Shown piece by piece: positions 28,160-36,022 of a DNA stretch of 64,000 bases; positions within the stretch are counted from its first letter, which is position 1, and each line of letters starts with the position of its first letter. A program made the position numbers and the translations under genes. Source of the DNA: Paracoccaceae bacterium (GTDB lineage Bacteria > Pseudomonadota > Alphaproteobacteria > Rhodobacterales > Rhodobacteraceae); the NCBI GenBank assembly GCA_020425125.1, contig JAGQRV010000004.1, positions 1-64,000 on the forward strand. The letters run 5' to 3'. The notes under the pieces were generated by a model. It had not been told where the DNA came from, did not search any database, and saw nothing but the letters and a program-made list of their open reading frames with translations.

Positions 28160-28894
28160 TCAGTCGAGCCGCCGTGCTTCGAACTGGTTGCCGGCACCGC
28201 GGCGCAGTTCGAACATTTTCAGCTCTGTCATCAGGTCCGACAGCTTCTTCTTGCCGTAATTGCGGGGGTCGAAATCGGGATTGGCGGCGGTGATCTGCTG
28301 GCCAAGCTGGCCGAGCGAATACCATTCGTCATCCTGCTCGATGGCATCGAAGGCGCGGAAGATCAGGCCCCGCGCATCCATCGGCTTGAGCTTCTGGGCC
28401 GGCCGCGCAGCCGGCTGGTCGGGCGCTTCCAGCGGCTCGGTCTCGCCGGGCGTAACCGATAGGTTCTCGACATAGATGAAGCGCTTGCAGGCGCGGCGGA
28501 AGGCTTCGGGCGTCTTCTGCTCTCCCATGCCGTAGACATCCATGCCCTGTTCGCGGATCCGGCTGGCAAGCCGGGTGAAGTCGCTGTCCGACGAGACCAG
28601 AACGAACCCGTCGAAACGGCCGGTATGCAGGATGTCCATGGCGTCGATCACCAGAGCGATGTCCGAGGAATTCTTGCCGCGGGTGTTCGACGGCGCCTGG
28701 ATCGGCACGATGGCCAGATGCGACAGCTTCTTCGCCCAGCCTTTCAGCCCGTCGCGCGAAAAATCACCATAGATGCGCCGGATCGAAGCCTCGCCGAAGC
28801 TGGCGATCTCCTCGAAGATCGCCTCGGCATAGCTTGCGGGCACGTTGTCGGCGTCGATCAGCACCGCCAGCAGCTTCTGTCGGTCTTCGGCCAT
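28160..28894 (-). CDS. NYN-domain protein with C-terminal LOTUS/OST-HTH-like domain
   Basis: 244-aa protein. Residues about 8-155 form a LabA/DUF88-type NYN (PIN-like) nuclease fold: LLAVLIDADNVPASYA with the first Asp, KNSSDIALVIDAMDIL, and FVLVSSDSDFTRLASRIREQG with the acidic metal site. After a Pro/Ala linker, residues about 172-240 (GLIFRAFDAIEQDDEWYSLGQLGQQI and RNYGKKKLSDLMTELKMFELRR) match the OST-HTH/LOTUS RNA-binding module. The combination suggests a ribonuclease-like RNA-processing protein. Target unknown. Confidence 0.85.
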   Translation of the reverse strand: MAEDRQKLLAVLIDADNVPASYAEAIFEEIASFGEASIRRIYGDFSRDGLKGWAKKLSHLAIVPIQAPSNTRGKNSSDIALVIDAMDILHTGRFDGFVLVSSDSDFTRLASRIREQGMDVYGMGEQKTPEAFRRACKRFIYVENLSVTPGETEPLEAPDQPAARPAQKLKPMDARGLIFRAFDAIEQDDEWYSLGQLGQQITAANPDFDPRNYGKKKLSDLMTELKMFELRRGAGNQFEARRLD

Positions 28895-28906
28895 GGTGTC
28901 TCCCGT

Positions 28907-29392
28907 CTAGAGGTTTCGGTACATCACCAGCGCATCCACATAGCCCTCGCGGGGATGACGGAAAGCGCCGGGAAGACGTCCCACCGTCGCAAAACCGGCG
29001 CGGGTCCAGAGCCGGATCGCGCCCTCATTGGTGGAGACGACAAAATTGAACTGCATCGCCCGGTACCCCTGTGCGCGGGCGGTGTCGAGGGCATGGGTCA
29101 GCATCGCCGATGCGACGCCCTGGCCGCGCGCCGCCGGGTCGGTGACGAAGCCCGCATTGCAGACATGGGCCCCGCCGCCAGCCTGGTTGCGCCTCAGGCA
29201 GTAGGTCCCCAGCACCCGGTCGGTCTCGGCTACGAAGACAGTCTTTTCCGGTGCACACCAGTAGGCAAGCGCATCGTCGGGCGAAATCGCGGGATCGACC
29301 GTATAGGTGTCGCCCGGACGGAAGGCGGCGACGAGGATGCGGGTCACCGTCGCGGCGTCCCGGGCGTCGTAGGGGCGGATATGGACGGTCAT
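28907..29392 (-). CDS. GNAT-family N-acetyltransferase
   Basis: 161-aa acetyltransferase. The acetyl-CoA motif A is AGFVTDPAARGQGVASAMLTHALDTARAQGY (residues about 75-105), preceded by VFVAETDRVLGTYCLR and followed by NEGAIRLWTRAGFATVGRLPGAF, the usual GNAT tail. Substrate is unknown. The start MTVHIRPYD is favoured over an in-frame start 17 codons upstream because the GNAT fold normally begins with this beta-strand. It lies 12 bp upstream of the NYN gene and is probably cotranscribed. Confidence 0.88.
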   Translation of the reverse strand: MTVHIRPYDARDAATVTRILVAAFRPGDTYTVDPAISPDDALAYWCAPEKTVFVAETDRVLGTYCLRRNQAGGGAHVCNAGFVTDPAARGQGVASAMLTHALDTARAQGYRAMQFNFVVSTNEGAIRLWTRAGFATVGRLPGAFRHPREGYVDALVMYRNL

Positions 29393-29562
29393 GCGGCCTC
29401 GCGAGGCTCCTGTTCGGCGGACAATCGGGGCACAGCCGATCATGGAAGCCGGCCCCCGAGGCCTCGCCGAAGCGCCGGAGGCGCGCTAGGTTCCCCGCGA
29501 AGACCGGACGGTGCCTTGCGGCAGTACCACCCGTTCGGCGGAAAAGACAGGGAGAGCGCACC

Positions 29563-30405
29563 ATGACACTGCACCCGGCCATCCGGAAGGACGCGGTCGC
29601 CGTCGTGACCGGCGGCGCGAGCGGCATCGGACTTGCGGCAGCCCGCCGGTTCGGGTCGGCGGGGATGACCGTGCTTCTCGCCGATCTCGACGAGGCGCGA
29701 CTGGATGAGGCAGTCGCCGATCTCGGCGCCGACGGGATCACGGCGACGGGCTTCGCAACGGATGTGAGCCGGCGCGCGAATATTGTCGCCCTGAAGGAGG
29801 AAGCCGACCGCCTCGGCCCGGTTGGGGTGCTGATGAACAATGCCGGGCGCGAAGGCGGTGGTGGCCTCCTTTCCGGGCCGGAGGTCTGGCGAGACACTCT
29901 GGAGGTCAATCTCTTCGGGGTGATCCACGGGCTGCAGGCATTCCTGCCGGACATCCTGTCCGCGGACCGGCCCGCCGCAATCGTCAACACGGGCTCGAAA
30001 CAGGGCATCACCCTGCCGCCCGGCGACACCGCCTACAACGTTTCGAAAGCTGCGCTGAAGGCCCTGACCGAGTCCCTCGCCCATGATCTTCTGGATACGA
30101 AGGGCCGGGTGACCGCGCATCTGCTGATCCCCGGCTTCACCTTCACCGGCTTCACGCGCGCCCGGGGCGTGACCGAAAAGCCGGCCGGCGCCTGGACCGG
30201 CGATCAGGTGGCGGATTTCCTGCTGGACGGCATGGCCGCCGGCGATTTCTACATCCTCTGCCCGGACAACGAGGTGACCCGGGAGACCGACCTGAAGCGG
30301 ATGCGGTGGGGGATGGGAGACATCATCGAGAATCGACCGGCCCTGTCCCGCTGGCATCCGGACTACGCCCCGGCGTTCCGCGCCTACACGGAGCGTGACG
30401 GTTGA
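29563..30405 (+). CDS. Short-chain dehydrogenase/reductase
   Basis: 280-aa SDR. Cofactor motif TGGASGIGLAAARRFG, the NNAG motif (VLMNNAGREGG), catalytic Ser in IVNTGSKQG and the YxxxK pair in YNVSKAALKALTES are all in place, so it should be active. ADLDEARL after the second strand favours NAD over NADP. The C-terminal 80 residues are longer than usual and unrelated to substrate assignment. An AGGGAG ribosome site precedes ATG 29563. It is divergent from the GNAT gene. Confidence 0.9.
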   Translation: MTLHPAIRKDAVAVVTGGASGIGLAAARRFGSAGMTVLLADLDEARLDEAVADLGADGITATGFATDVSRRANIVALKEEADRLGPVGVLMNNAGREGGGGLLSGPEVWRDTLEVNLFGVIHGLQAFLPDILSADRPAAIVNTGSKQGITLPPGDTAYNVSKAALKALTESLAHDLLDTKGRVTAHLLIPGFTFTGFTRARGVTEKPAGAWTGDQVADFLLDGMAAGDFYILCPDNEVTRETDLKRMRWGMGDIIENRPALSRWHPDYAPAFRAYTERDG

Positions 30406-30535
30406 GGCGGCGGCTCTGAAGGCACGCGAAATAGGGCCGAGATTGGTCGAAAAGACACAGGTTTTCAACGCTGACGCAGCGTGATCTTGTAGATCGGCCA
30501 AGACCCCGGCAAGTTGCTCTCAAACGAGGTTTGCC

Positions 30536-30832
30536 ATGCAATTCACCGGTTCCCTGGTCGTTCTCGGCGCTGTTGCGCTCACCCTGTCCGCCTGCGCATC
30601 GAACGACGACGTCTACTATGATCCCTCGGCGACGGCCCCCGCCGTCACCTGCGACGCCACCACCTTCGATTACCTCAAGGGCGAACCGATCGAATCGGTG
30701 GGCAGCATCGCCACTCCGCTGCGTGTCCGGGTGCTGGGGCCGGACGATTTCGTGCCGAAGGATTACGACCCGAACCGGTTGACCTTCACCACATCCCCAA
30801 CGGGAACCGTCAGCCGTATCTTCTGCGGTTGA
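30536..30832 (+). CDS. I78-family peptidase inhibitor-like lipoprotein
   Basis: 98-aa protein with a lipoprotein signal (lipobox LSAC near residue 20) and the inhibitor I78 pattern: FDYLKGEPIESV, LRVRVLGPDDFVPKDYDPNRLTF and the terminal TVSRIFCG. I78 proteins are small elastase-type inhibitors related to potato inhibitor I; whether this one inhibits a peptidase is untested. The Cys pair (CDATTF and the C-terminal FCG) probably forms a disulphide. GAGG lies 6 nt before the ATG. It appears monocistronic. Confidence 0.85.
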   Translation: MQFTGSLVVLGAVALTLSACASNDDVYYDPSATAPAVTCDATTFDYLKGEPIESVGSIATPLRVRVLGPDDFVPKDYDPNRLTFTTSPTGTVSRIFCG

Positions 30833-30991
30833 GATCGCCCGCTCGCCGCGCTCGGGGCCAGACCCCGATCGGGATCCGTGCGGCGGGCAGGCGCTCGCCG
30901 GAAACAGCCGGAAAATGCGTCTACGCCTTTGGTCGAACTGGCACCCTGCGCGCAGAACGGTAATCTGACGCGAGATTGGGGAGGATCAACC

Positions 30992-31963
30992 ATGCTGATG
31001 AAATCTCTGGGCGCGGCAGCGCTCGGGTTGGTTCTTTCGGCCACCTCGGTGCTGGCCGACCTGCCAGTGCTGCACGTGGCCGCTCTGAAATCCGGCACCG
31101 TCAACTGGGAGCTTTCGACCATCACCGCGAACGGCTTCGACCGCGAGAACGGGTTTGTGCTCGAGGTTCAGGATATGGCCGGGAATTCGGCCTCGCAGGT
31201 GGCGTTCCAGGCCGGTGAGGCCGACGCCATCGTGTCCGACTGGCTGTGGGTCGCGCGGCAGCGAGCGGCGGGCGACGATTTCGTGTTCATTCCCTATTCC
31301 AAGGCTGTCGGTGGCCTGATGGTCCCGGGTAACAGCCCGGCACAGACCTTGGCAGACCTCAAGGGGGGAAAGATCGGCGTCGCCGGCGGGCCGCTCGACA
31401 AGAGCTGGCTGATCCTGCGCGCCTTCGCACAGAAGGAATACGGCATGGATCTTCAGGGCGAGACCGAGCAGGTCTTCGGTGCCCCGCCGCTGATCTTCCA
31501 GACTGCGGTTTCCGGCGAGCTCGATGGTGCGATCAATTTCTGGCACTTCATGGCCAAGATGGAGGCAGGCGGGATGCGCACGCTGGTGACTGTCGCCGAT
31601 GCCTCCGAAGCGCTCGGCCTTGATCCTGACACGCCCCTTCTGGGCTATGTGATCCGGGGCGAGATGTTGCGCGATCAGCCGGAACTCGCCACAGGTCTGG
31701 CCCGCGCCTCGCAAGAAGCGAAAGAGCTTCTGGCCACGTCCGACGCTGCGTGGGACGCCCTGCGGCCACAGATGCACGCCGCCAACGACACCGAGTTCGA
31801 AGCCCTGAAAGCCGGCTTCCGGGCCGGTATTCCCGCAGCCGCACCAGTAGACGTGGCAGCTGCCGACCGGATGCTCCGGCTGATGGCCGAGCTGGGCGGC
31901 CCCGATCTGGTCGGCGACATGGATGCACTGCCCGATGGCGTCTTCGTCCAGCCCGGCAGTTGA
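30992..31963 (+). CDS. ABC transporter substrate-binding protein (sulfonate/nitrate/taurine type)
   Basis: 323-aa periplasmic binding protein with signal peptide MLMKSLGAAALGLVLSATSVLA. It follows the SsuA/ThiY/NMT1 style: LPVLHVAALKSGTVNWELSTI, NSASQVAFQAGEADAIVSDW, KIGVAGGPLDKSWLILRAFA and LDGAINFWHFMAKME. Ligand unknown. A GGGAGGA ribosome site precedes ATG 30992. The next gene is its likely ATPase, but no permease gene lies between them or nearby, which is abnormal for this transporter class. Confidence 0.88.
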   Translation: MLMKSLGAAALGLVLSATSVLADLPVLHVAALKSGTVNWELSTITANGFDRENGFVLEVQDMAGNSASQVAFQAGEADAIVSDWLWVARQRAAGDDFVFIPYSKAVGGLMVPGNSPAQTLADLKGGKIGVAGGPLDKSWLILRAFAQKEYGMDLQGETEQVFGAPPLIFQTAVSGELDGAINFWHFMAKMEAGGMRTLVTVADASEALGLDPDTPLLGYVIRGEMLRDQPELATGLARASQEAKELLATSDAAWDALRPQMHAANDTEFEALKAGFRAGIPAAAPVDVAAADRMLRLMAELGGPDLVGDMDALPDGVFVQPGS

Positions 31964-31974
31964 TCCCCTGTCCA

Positions 31975-32042
31975 GGCGCTCCCTCCTCCCCTTGGAGCGC
32001 CGGACGGACGCGCGGCCCCGGTCGTCCGGCACCGGGGCCGCG
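31975..32042 (+). promoter_or_regulatory. Two tandem stem-loops between binding protein and ATPase genes
   Basis: Stem 1: GGCGCTCC (31975-31982) pairs with GGAGCGCC (31994-32001). Stem 2: a perfect 11-bp stem CGCGGCCCCGG / CCGGGGCCGCG (32011-32021 with 32032-32042, 10-nt loop), ending 3 nt before the ATPase GTG. No T-run follows, so partial termination, mRNA 3'-end protection of the binding-protein message, or masking of the ATPase start are all possible. Confidence 0.7.
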
Positions 32043-32045
32043 CCC

Positions 32046-32648
32046 GTGGGCGTTCTCGATCTGCATCTCGAAGGCAAGTCCTTCGACGGCGCTCCGGTGC
32101 TTGGCCCCTGCGAGCTCGTGCTTGGCCCCGGCGAAGCGCTTGCCATTACCGGCCCGTCGGGCATCGGCAAGAGCACGCTCCTCAGGATCATCGCCGGGCT
32201 CGACCCGGATTTCCGCGGCCGAATCCGCCGCCCCGACCGGATTGCCATGGTGTTTCAGGAACCGACGCTCCTGCCCTGGCGGTCGGCACGGGCGAATCTG
32301 ATCCTGGCCACCGGGATCGACCGCGAGACTGCCGAGACGGCACTGGCCGAGGTCGGGCTGGCCGGCCAGGGCGACAAGTTCCCCGGCCAGCTGTCGCTGG
32401 GTCAGCAGCGCCGGCTGGCACTGGCGCGGGCGTTTTCGGCCCGGCCGGACCTGTTGCTGATGGACGAGCCCTTCGTGTCGCTCGACTCCAGGCGGGCCGA
32501 GGAGATGTACGCGCTGTTCGAAGCGCTGCGCGCCCGTCGACCGGTGGCCACCGTGCTGGTGACCCATTCGGCGTCCGAGGCGCAGCGTCTGGCAGACCGC
32601 GTGGCTCGGCTCGACGGCGTGCCGGCCGTGCTGTTCGAGACCACCTGA
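32046..32648 (+). CDS. ABC transporter ATP-binding protein
   Basis: About 200-aa ABC ATPase. Walker A is TGPSGIGKSTLL, the Q-loop MVFQEPTLLPWRSA, the signature LSLGQQRRLALARAF, Walker B LLLMDEPFVSLD and the switch His VTHSASEAQRLAD. All catalytic elements are present. The QEPTLLPWRSA Q-loop is typical of sulfonate/nitrate/taurine importers, matching the upstream binding protein. The start is uncertain: GTG 32046 is chosen, though the frame is open upstream through the stem-loops. The partner permease is missing. Confidence 0.88.
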   Translation: MGVLDLHLEGKSFDGAPVLGPCELVLGPGEALAITGPSGIGKSTLLRIIAGLDPDFRGRIRRPDRIAMVFQEPTLLPWRSARANLILATGIDRETAETALAEVGLAGQGDKFPGQLSLGQQRRLALARAFSARPDLLLMDEPFVSLDSRRAEEMYALFEALRARRPVATVLVTHSASEAQRLADRVARLDGVPAVLFETT

Positions 32649-32771
32649 ACCCTCCGCCGTCCGGGGCATCGGACCCAACGTTGCGAAGGCGGCGCAGCCC
32701 TGCCCGTTACCGTGAAGGGGTTGCATTCATTCGATGTGCGGCACCGGTTTCAGCGCAGATGGAGCCGACCG

Positions 32772-32776
32772 GAAAG
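32772..32776. repeat. 5-bp target-site duplication, left copy
   Basis: GAAAG immediately precedes the terminal TG of the Mu-like element; the identical GAAAG follows the other terminus at 41265-41269. A 5-bp duplication is the hallmark of Mu-type transposition. Confidence 0.85.
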
Positions 32777-32827
32777 TGTTTGTGTTCAACTACTCTGCAA
32801 CACAGATTTCAGATGGTTTGAAACCGG
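32777..32827 (+). repeat. Right-end transposase-binding sites (R1, R2)
   Basis: Terminal TG, then R1 GTTCAACTACTCTGCAACAC (32784-32803) and R2 (32805-32827) with core GATTTCAGATGGTTTGAAAC. R2 differs from left-end site L3 at only two of 23 positions and is in inverted orientation to it, as expected for MuA binding sites. Confidence 0.85.
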
Positions 32828-32865
32828 AACAGGTCGGAAGTCCTCGGGTTATCCTGGACCGTCCG

Positions 32866-33273
32866 TCATTCGCCGGCATTCCCTGACCCGGTGAAACCGC
32901 GTTGGTTCCGGCGCCACCAGTGGTGGATGGCCGACTTCCCGATGCGCCGTTCAAGGGGGTATTGAAGGGCGATTTCATCGGCGATCTGCTGATAGGTCAG
33001 GCTGTCGATCCGGGCGAGCACGAAGGCGCGCAGCTCGGGGTCGGCGTCGAGCTGCGCCGGCCGGCCGGGGCGGTGGGCGCGGCGGTGTGCCGTCACCGGC
33101 ACGTCGCTGGACGGAAGCGCCGCGATCACCTTGGCCTCGGCCAGTGCGGCGAGCCGGGCGACTGCGGCGCAGGCCGCGGCCAGGTCCGCCTGCGCCTGGT
33201 CGAGTCCAGCCTTCGCGGCCCGGAGCGCGCCCTGGGCGGCACGAAGGCGGGCAGGAAGATCGTCGGTGCTCAT
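32866..33273 (-). CDS. Element-encoded coiled-coil and helix-turn-helix protein
   Basis: 135-aa protein nearest the right end. Residues about 1-65 are Ala-rich and predicted to be coiled coil. After a basic hinge (HRRAHRPGRPAQL), residues about 80-125 contain a helix-turn-helix: LRAFVLARIDSLTYQQIADEI and RIGKSAIHHWWRR. I do not recognise the family with confidence. The HTH style (TYQQIADEI...KSAIHHWWR) recalls Mu gp27-type small-terminase-like proteins, which would be notable in an element with no large terminase; a transcription regulator is the alternative. ATG 33273 is chosen over an in-frame start 15 codons upstream. Confidence 0.65.
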   Translation of the reverse strand: MSTDDLPARLRAAQGALRAAKAGLDQAQADLAAACAAVARLAALAEAKVIAALPSSDVPVTAHRRAHRPGRPAQLDADPELRAFVLARIDSLTYQQIADEIALQYPLERRIGKSAIHHWWRRNQRGFTGSGNAGE

Positions 33274-33382
33274 GAGGGCATGCCTCGGATTGGAGCCGGC
33301 AGCGCGGGCGGGGACCACGAGGAGGAGGCCCGCCGCCCGCGCCGCCGGCCTTCGCCGGGCCCGGACGCGCCCGGCGAAAGGC

Positions 33383-34375
33383 TCATTCGTAGAGGCACTC
33401 GGGCGCCACGCCGAGATTGCGGGCGATGGCCAGCACGTCCTGGCTGTGGCGGCTCACGGACGCGCCCGTTGCGCCGCCTGGGCGCTGCGCGTGCCGATCG
33501 GTCAGGTGTGCCCAGACCGGAACGGCACTGTCGATGAAGGCCTCGAAGCTTTCGGGATCCTGTGAACAGAGCGAGACCGCCCAGTCGCGCATCGCCGGCG
33601 TGAGATAGCCCGCCGCCATCGCTTCGCTGACCTTCGCTTCGGCGCGATCCTGCGACAGCGCGGCCGAGGTCTCGCTGTGCGAACGGAGCAGTTCCTGCAC
33701 CGCCTCGATGGGCATGAACTTCGCCGGGTCCGGCTGCGACCGGGCGTGGACCGCGGCGACGATCTCGTCGGTCGTCGCCGTTTCGGCATTGAGCCCGAGC
33801 GCGCCGGCGATGCGTTCGATGGACGTGGCGATGTACTCCGCCTTCCGGTCTCGATCCGTGTCCGGCATCGGGGTCTCCTCGCTTGAAAGCGCCTTCAACT
33901 CAAGGTTCGGCCGGTGCACCAGGCTGGCACCGAGAAGCCGCGTCACCTGGCCGTCGCGGCGATGGAGCAGCACCGGCGAGAGATAGCGGTATTCCCGCGC
34001 GGCGATCATGTTCGCCGCCTTACCGGTCCAGCTCACCCGGCCCCAGATCGCCCCGTCGCGGTTCTGAAGCTCGGTGATCCAGCCCGCCGCCGGCACCGGC
34101 CCGTTGCTGCGTTGCGCCGCGTCGTCGGCCTGGTGCTCGTAGTCGATGGGCAGTTCCGCCCCCGGCGTCACCGACGCGCGGACCACCCCTTGCGCATTGT
34201 CGAGCACGAAGACCCGGCCGTCGCGGCCCTTGATCGTTCCGGCCGGCAGCAGCTCCACCCAGTCCGGCGGCGTGCTTGCGGCCGGCGCCTCGGCCGGAAG
34301 AATGTCGGCGCCCGCGCAAAGCGCCCGGAACTCGCCCGGTTCGGTCACGGCTGGGGCGCCGCGATCAGGCGACAT
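33383..34375 (-). CDS. Mu gpI-like phage protease/scaffold
   Basis: 330-aa Mu I-type prohead protease. Family features are DWVELLPAGTIKGRDGRVFVLDN, PIDYEHQADDAAQRSNGPVPAAGWI with the conserved His, EYRYLSPVLLHRRDGQVTRLLGASLVHRPNL, then a helical C-terminal half (from about 170) that in Mu acts as scaffold. It would cleave and template capsid assembly. Its start overlaps the end of the gpT gene by 11 nt, so it lies downstream of the capsid gene, the reverse of the I-then-T order in Mu. Confidence 0.85.
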   Translation of the reverse strand: MSPDRGAPAVTEPGEFRALCAGADILPAEAPAASTPPDWVELLPAGTIKGRDGRVFVLDNAQGVVRASVTPGAELPIDYEHQADDAAQRSNGPVPAAGWITELQNRDGAIWGRVSWTGKAANMIAAREYRYLSPVLLHRRDGQVTRLLGASLVHRPNLELKALSSEETPMPDTDRDRKAEYIATSIERIAGALGLNAETATTDEIVAAVHARSQPDPAKFMPIEAVQELLRSHSETSAALSQDRAEAKVSEAMAAGYLTPAMRDWAVSLCSQDPESFEAFIDSAVPVWAHLTDRHAQRPGGATGASVSRHSQDVLAIARNLGVAPECLYE

Positions 34376-35264
34376 GCGGCGTCACGACCACCTCGGCCGT
34401 CCCCTGCCAGACGGCTGGCCCGCCCTGGGTGCCGCGGTCGCTCATCACCACCCGGCGGGCGTCGGCTTCGAGCGACGGCGGCACCACCAGGACATTCGGG
34501 ACGAGGCCCAGCATGCGCCCCTGATCGCCGCGCAAGGTCATCATTGCCGCGCGGGCGGCGCCGTAGGAGGTCTCGTCGAGCGCCGTCTTGCCCATGTAGG
34601 CCATCTGCCAGAGCCCGAAGCCCGCGTTCACCCGCGCCCGGACGCCGTAGAGGTATTCGTCCTCCATGAAGACATGGGTGTCGGTAGGTCGATTGATGAA
34701 CTGGAACTCGTAATCCTCGCGCCGCTGCCAGATCAGCGGCTTGATCTGGCGCGAACAGTCGAGCAGATACCAGGGCTCGGCGGTTCCGTTCGGATCGTCC
34801 ACGTTCGAGACCGAGATGGCAGTGCCGGTCTCGTCCACGCCGAGATGGTCGGTGTCGAAGAAATACTGGCCATCGTAGCAGGTGGCGGTCTCGCCCGACT
34901 TCAGCAGCGCGAACAGCAGCTCGTCGGGATGGGTCTTGGCCTGGTGGCCCATCTCGGCGAACATCGGCTTGAAGACGCCGTAGCGGTCGTCGGCGAAGTC
35001 ATCGCGCTTGATCCCCAGCGTGCTCTCATACTTCTTGTTGACGATGGTGAAGCCGTGCGCCTGGATGTCGCTGACGACGCGGGAGCCGATCCATTCGCGG
35101 AGTTTCGGGAACTGGCCGAGCCAGCCATAGGCCTCGTCGCGGGCCGAGCTGGGCACGACCATGGCGACCTGGTCCCAATGCGCCTTCCCGGCGGCGAAGG
35201 CTTCGTTGAAGACGGCTTTGTAGCCGTTGAAGGCATGCGCGAGATTGGCCTCGTTGACGATCAT
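34365..35264 (-). CDS. Mu gpT-like major capsid protein
   Basis: 299-aa Mu T-type major head subunit with an HK97-style fold. Hallmarks are the N-terminal FNGYKAVFNEAFAAGKAHWDQ, YGWLGQFPKLREWIGSRVV, HGFTIVNKKYESTLGIKRDDF, and C-terminal GLWQMAYMGKTALDETSYGAARAAM and LVPNVLVVPPSLEADAR. The length matches Mu gpT (about 305 aa), so the protein looks complete. Its ATG overlaps the stop of the Mor-like gene by ATGA, which couples capsid synthesis to the activator. Confidence 0.9.
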   Translation of the reverse strand: MIVNEANLAHAFNGYKAVFNEAFAAGKAHWDQVAMVVPSSARDEAYGWLGQFPKLREWIGSRVVSDIQAHGFTIVNKKYESTLGIKRDDFADDRYGVFKPMFAEMGHQAKTHPDELLFALLKSGETATCYDGQYFFDTDHLGVDETGTAISVSNVDDPNGTAEPWYLLDCSRQIKPLIWQRREDYEFQFINRPTDTHVFMEDEYLYGVRARVNAGFGLWQMAYMGKTALDETSYGAARAAMMTLRGDQGRMLGLVPNVLVVPPSLEADARRVVMSDRGTQGGPAVWQGTAEVVVTPHVA

Positions 35265-35710
35265 TGTCCGGTGTTCCTTGAGGTCGAAGCGGGCGCGGGC
35301 AGGACGCCGCGCCGGGTGAAGCGGGTCTTGTGGTTGGTGACGGTGCGGAGCGCGCAGCCGAGTTCGCCGGCGATGGTGGCGAGGGAACGCCCCGCGCGCA
35401 GCCGGGTCAGGATCGCCCAGGAGAGACGCGCCCGACGGGCCATCGGTCCCAGCGGCACCTCCCAGCGGCCATAGCCCACGTCGCGGCGCAGCCAGTCGAG
35501 CGCGGCGGCGATGGGATCGGAATCGGCATTGGCCACGGCGCGGACCGGGATGACGACGAGGCGCCCGCCCTTCGCCGCGAGAAAGGCCCGCAGCGTGTCA
35601 TGCCCCAGCTCGGTTTCCAGCCGCGCGAGCGTGTCGGAGACGGGCAGGCCCATCTCGCGGCAATGCGCGCAGGTCGGGATCTCGGAGAGCGGATCGGCAT
35701 CGCGGGTCAT
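35261..35710 (-). CDS. Mor-like middle-operon transcription activator
   Basis: 149-aa protein. The central part KGGRLVVIPVRAVANADSDP resembles the GG-x-YIP core of Mor/C activators, and the C-terminus SLATIAGELGCALRTVTNHKTRFTRRG is a helix-turn-helix. A CAHCREMG motif near the N-terminus is unusual for Mor and could bind zinc. Position between gemA and structural genes matches mor in Mu. The assignment rests on these partial likenesses, so a different HTH activator is possible. ATG 35710 is chosen; the frame is open for a further 31 codons upstream without a better start. Confidence 0.65.
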   Translation of the reverse strand: MTRDADPLSEIPTCAHCREMGLPVSDTLARLETELGHDTLRAFLAAKGGRLVVIPVRAVANADSDPIAAALDWLRRDVGYGRWEVPLGPMARRARLSWAILTRLRAGRSLATIAGELGCALRTVTNHKTRFTRRGVLPAPASTSRNTGQ

Positions 35711-36022
35711 GCCCGGACAATGCGTCAACCCTGAACGGAGGTAGACTTGGAAAGGGTTCCATGGGAAGCGCGAGCGGAGGGCCGGTAACCCCTCGCGGCA
35801 CACAGGGCCGGCTGACCGGACTGGCTCGCCCGCAACGTCCGGGAGGTCGGTCCCCCTCCGCGGTCACATGGTCGACCGGCTGACCGGAATTGCTCGGACG
35901 GCGATACGATGCCGGGTCTCACATCAATGCGCAAGCTAAACCAGATCCTGATGCTCCAGACTCGCCAACGTGAGCGGCCCTTGCTATGTTCGTCCTCCCC
36001 CAAATCAAAGAGGCAAAACTCA
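35711..36022. promoter_or_regulatory. Middle-promoter region with a 21-nt direct repeat
   Basis: 312 bp without a supported gene. It contains two copies of a 21-nt sequence beginning CCGGCTGACCGGA and ending GCTCG (35808-35828 and 35876-35896), matching at 19 of 21 positions and spaced 68 bp. The site lies upstream of the Mor-like gene on one side and the small plus-strand gene on the other, so the repeats are candidate binding sites for an activator or repressor. Confidence 0.5.

Noticed and set aside
32743..32762. CCGGTTTCA-like sequence outside the element resembling an end site
   Set aside because: It lies beyond the target duplication and matches only half of the site; probably chance.
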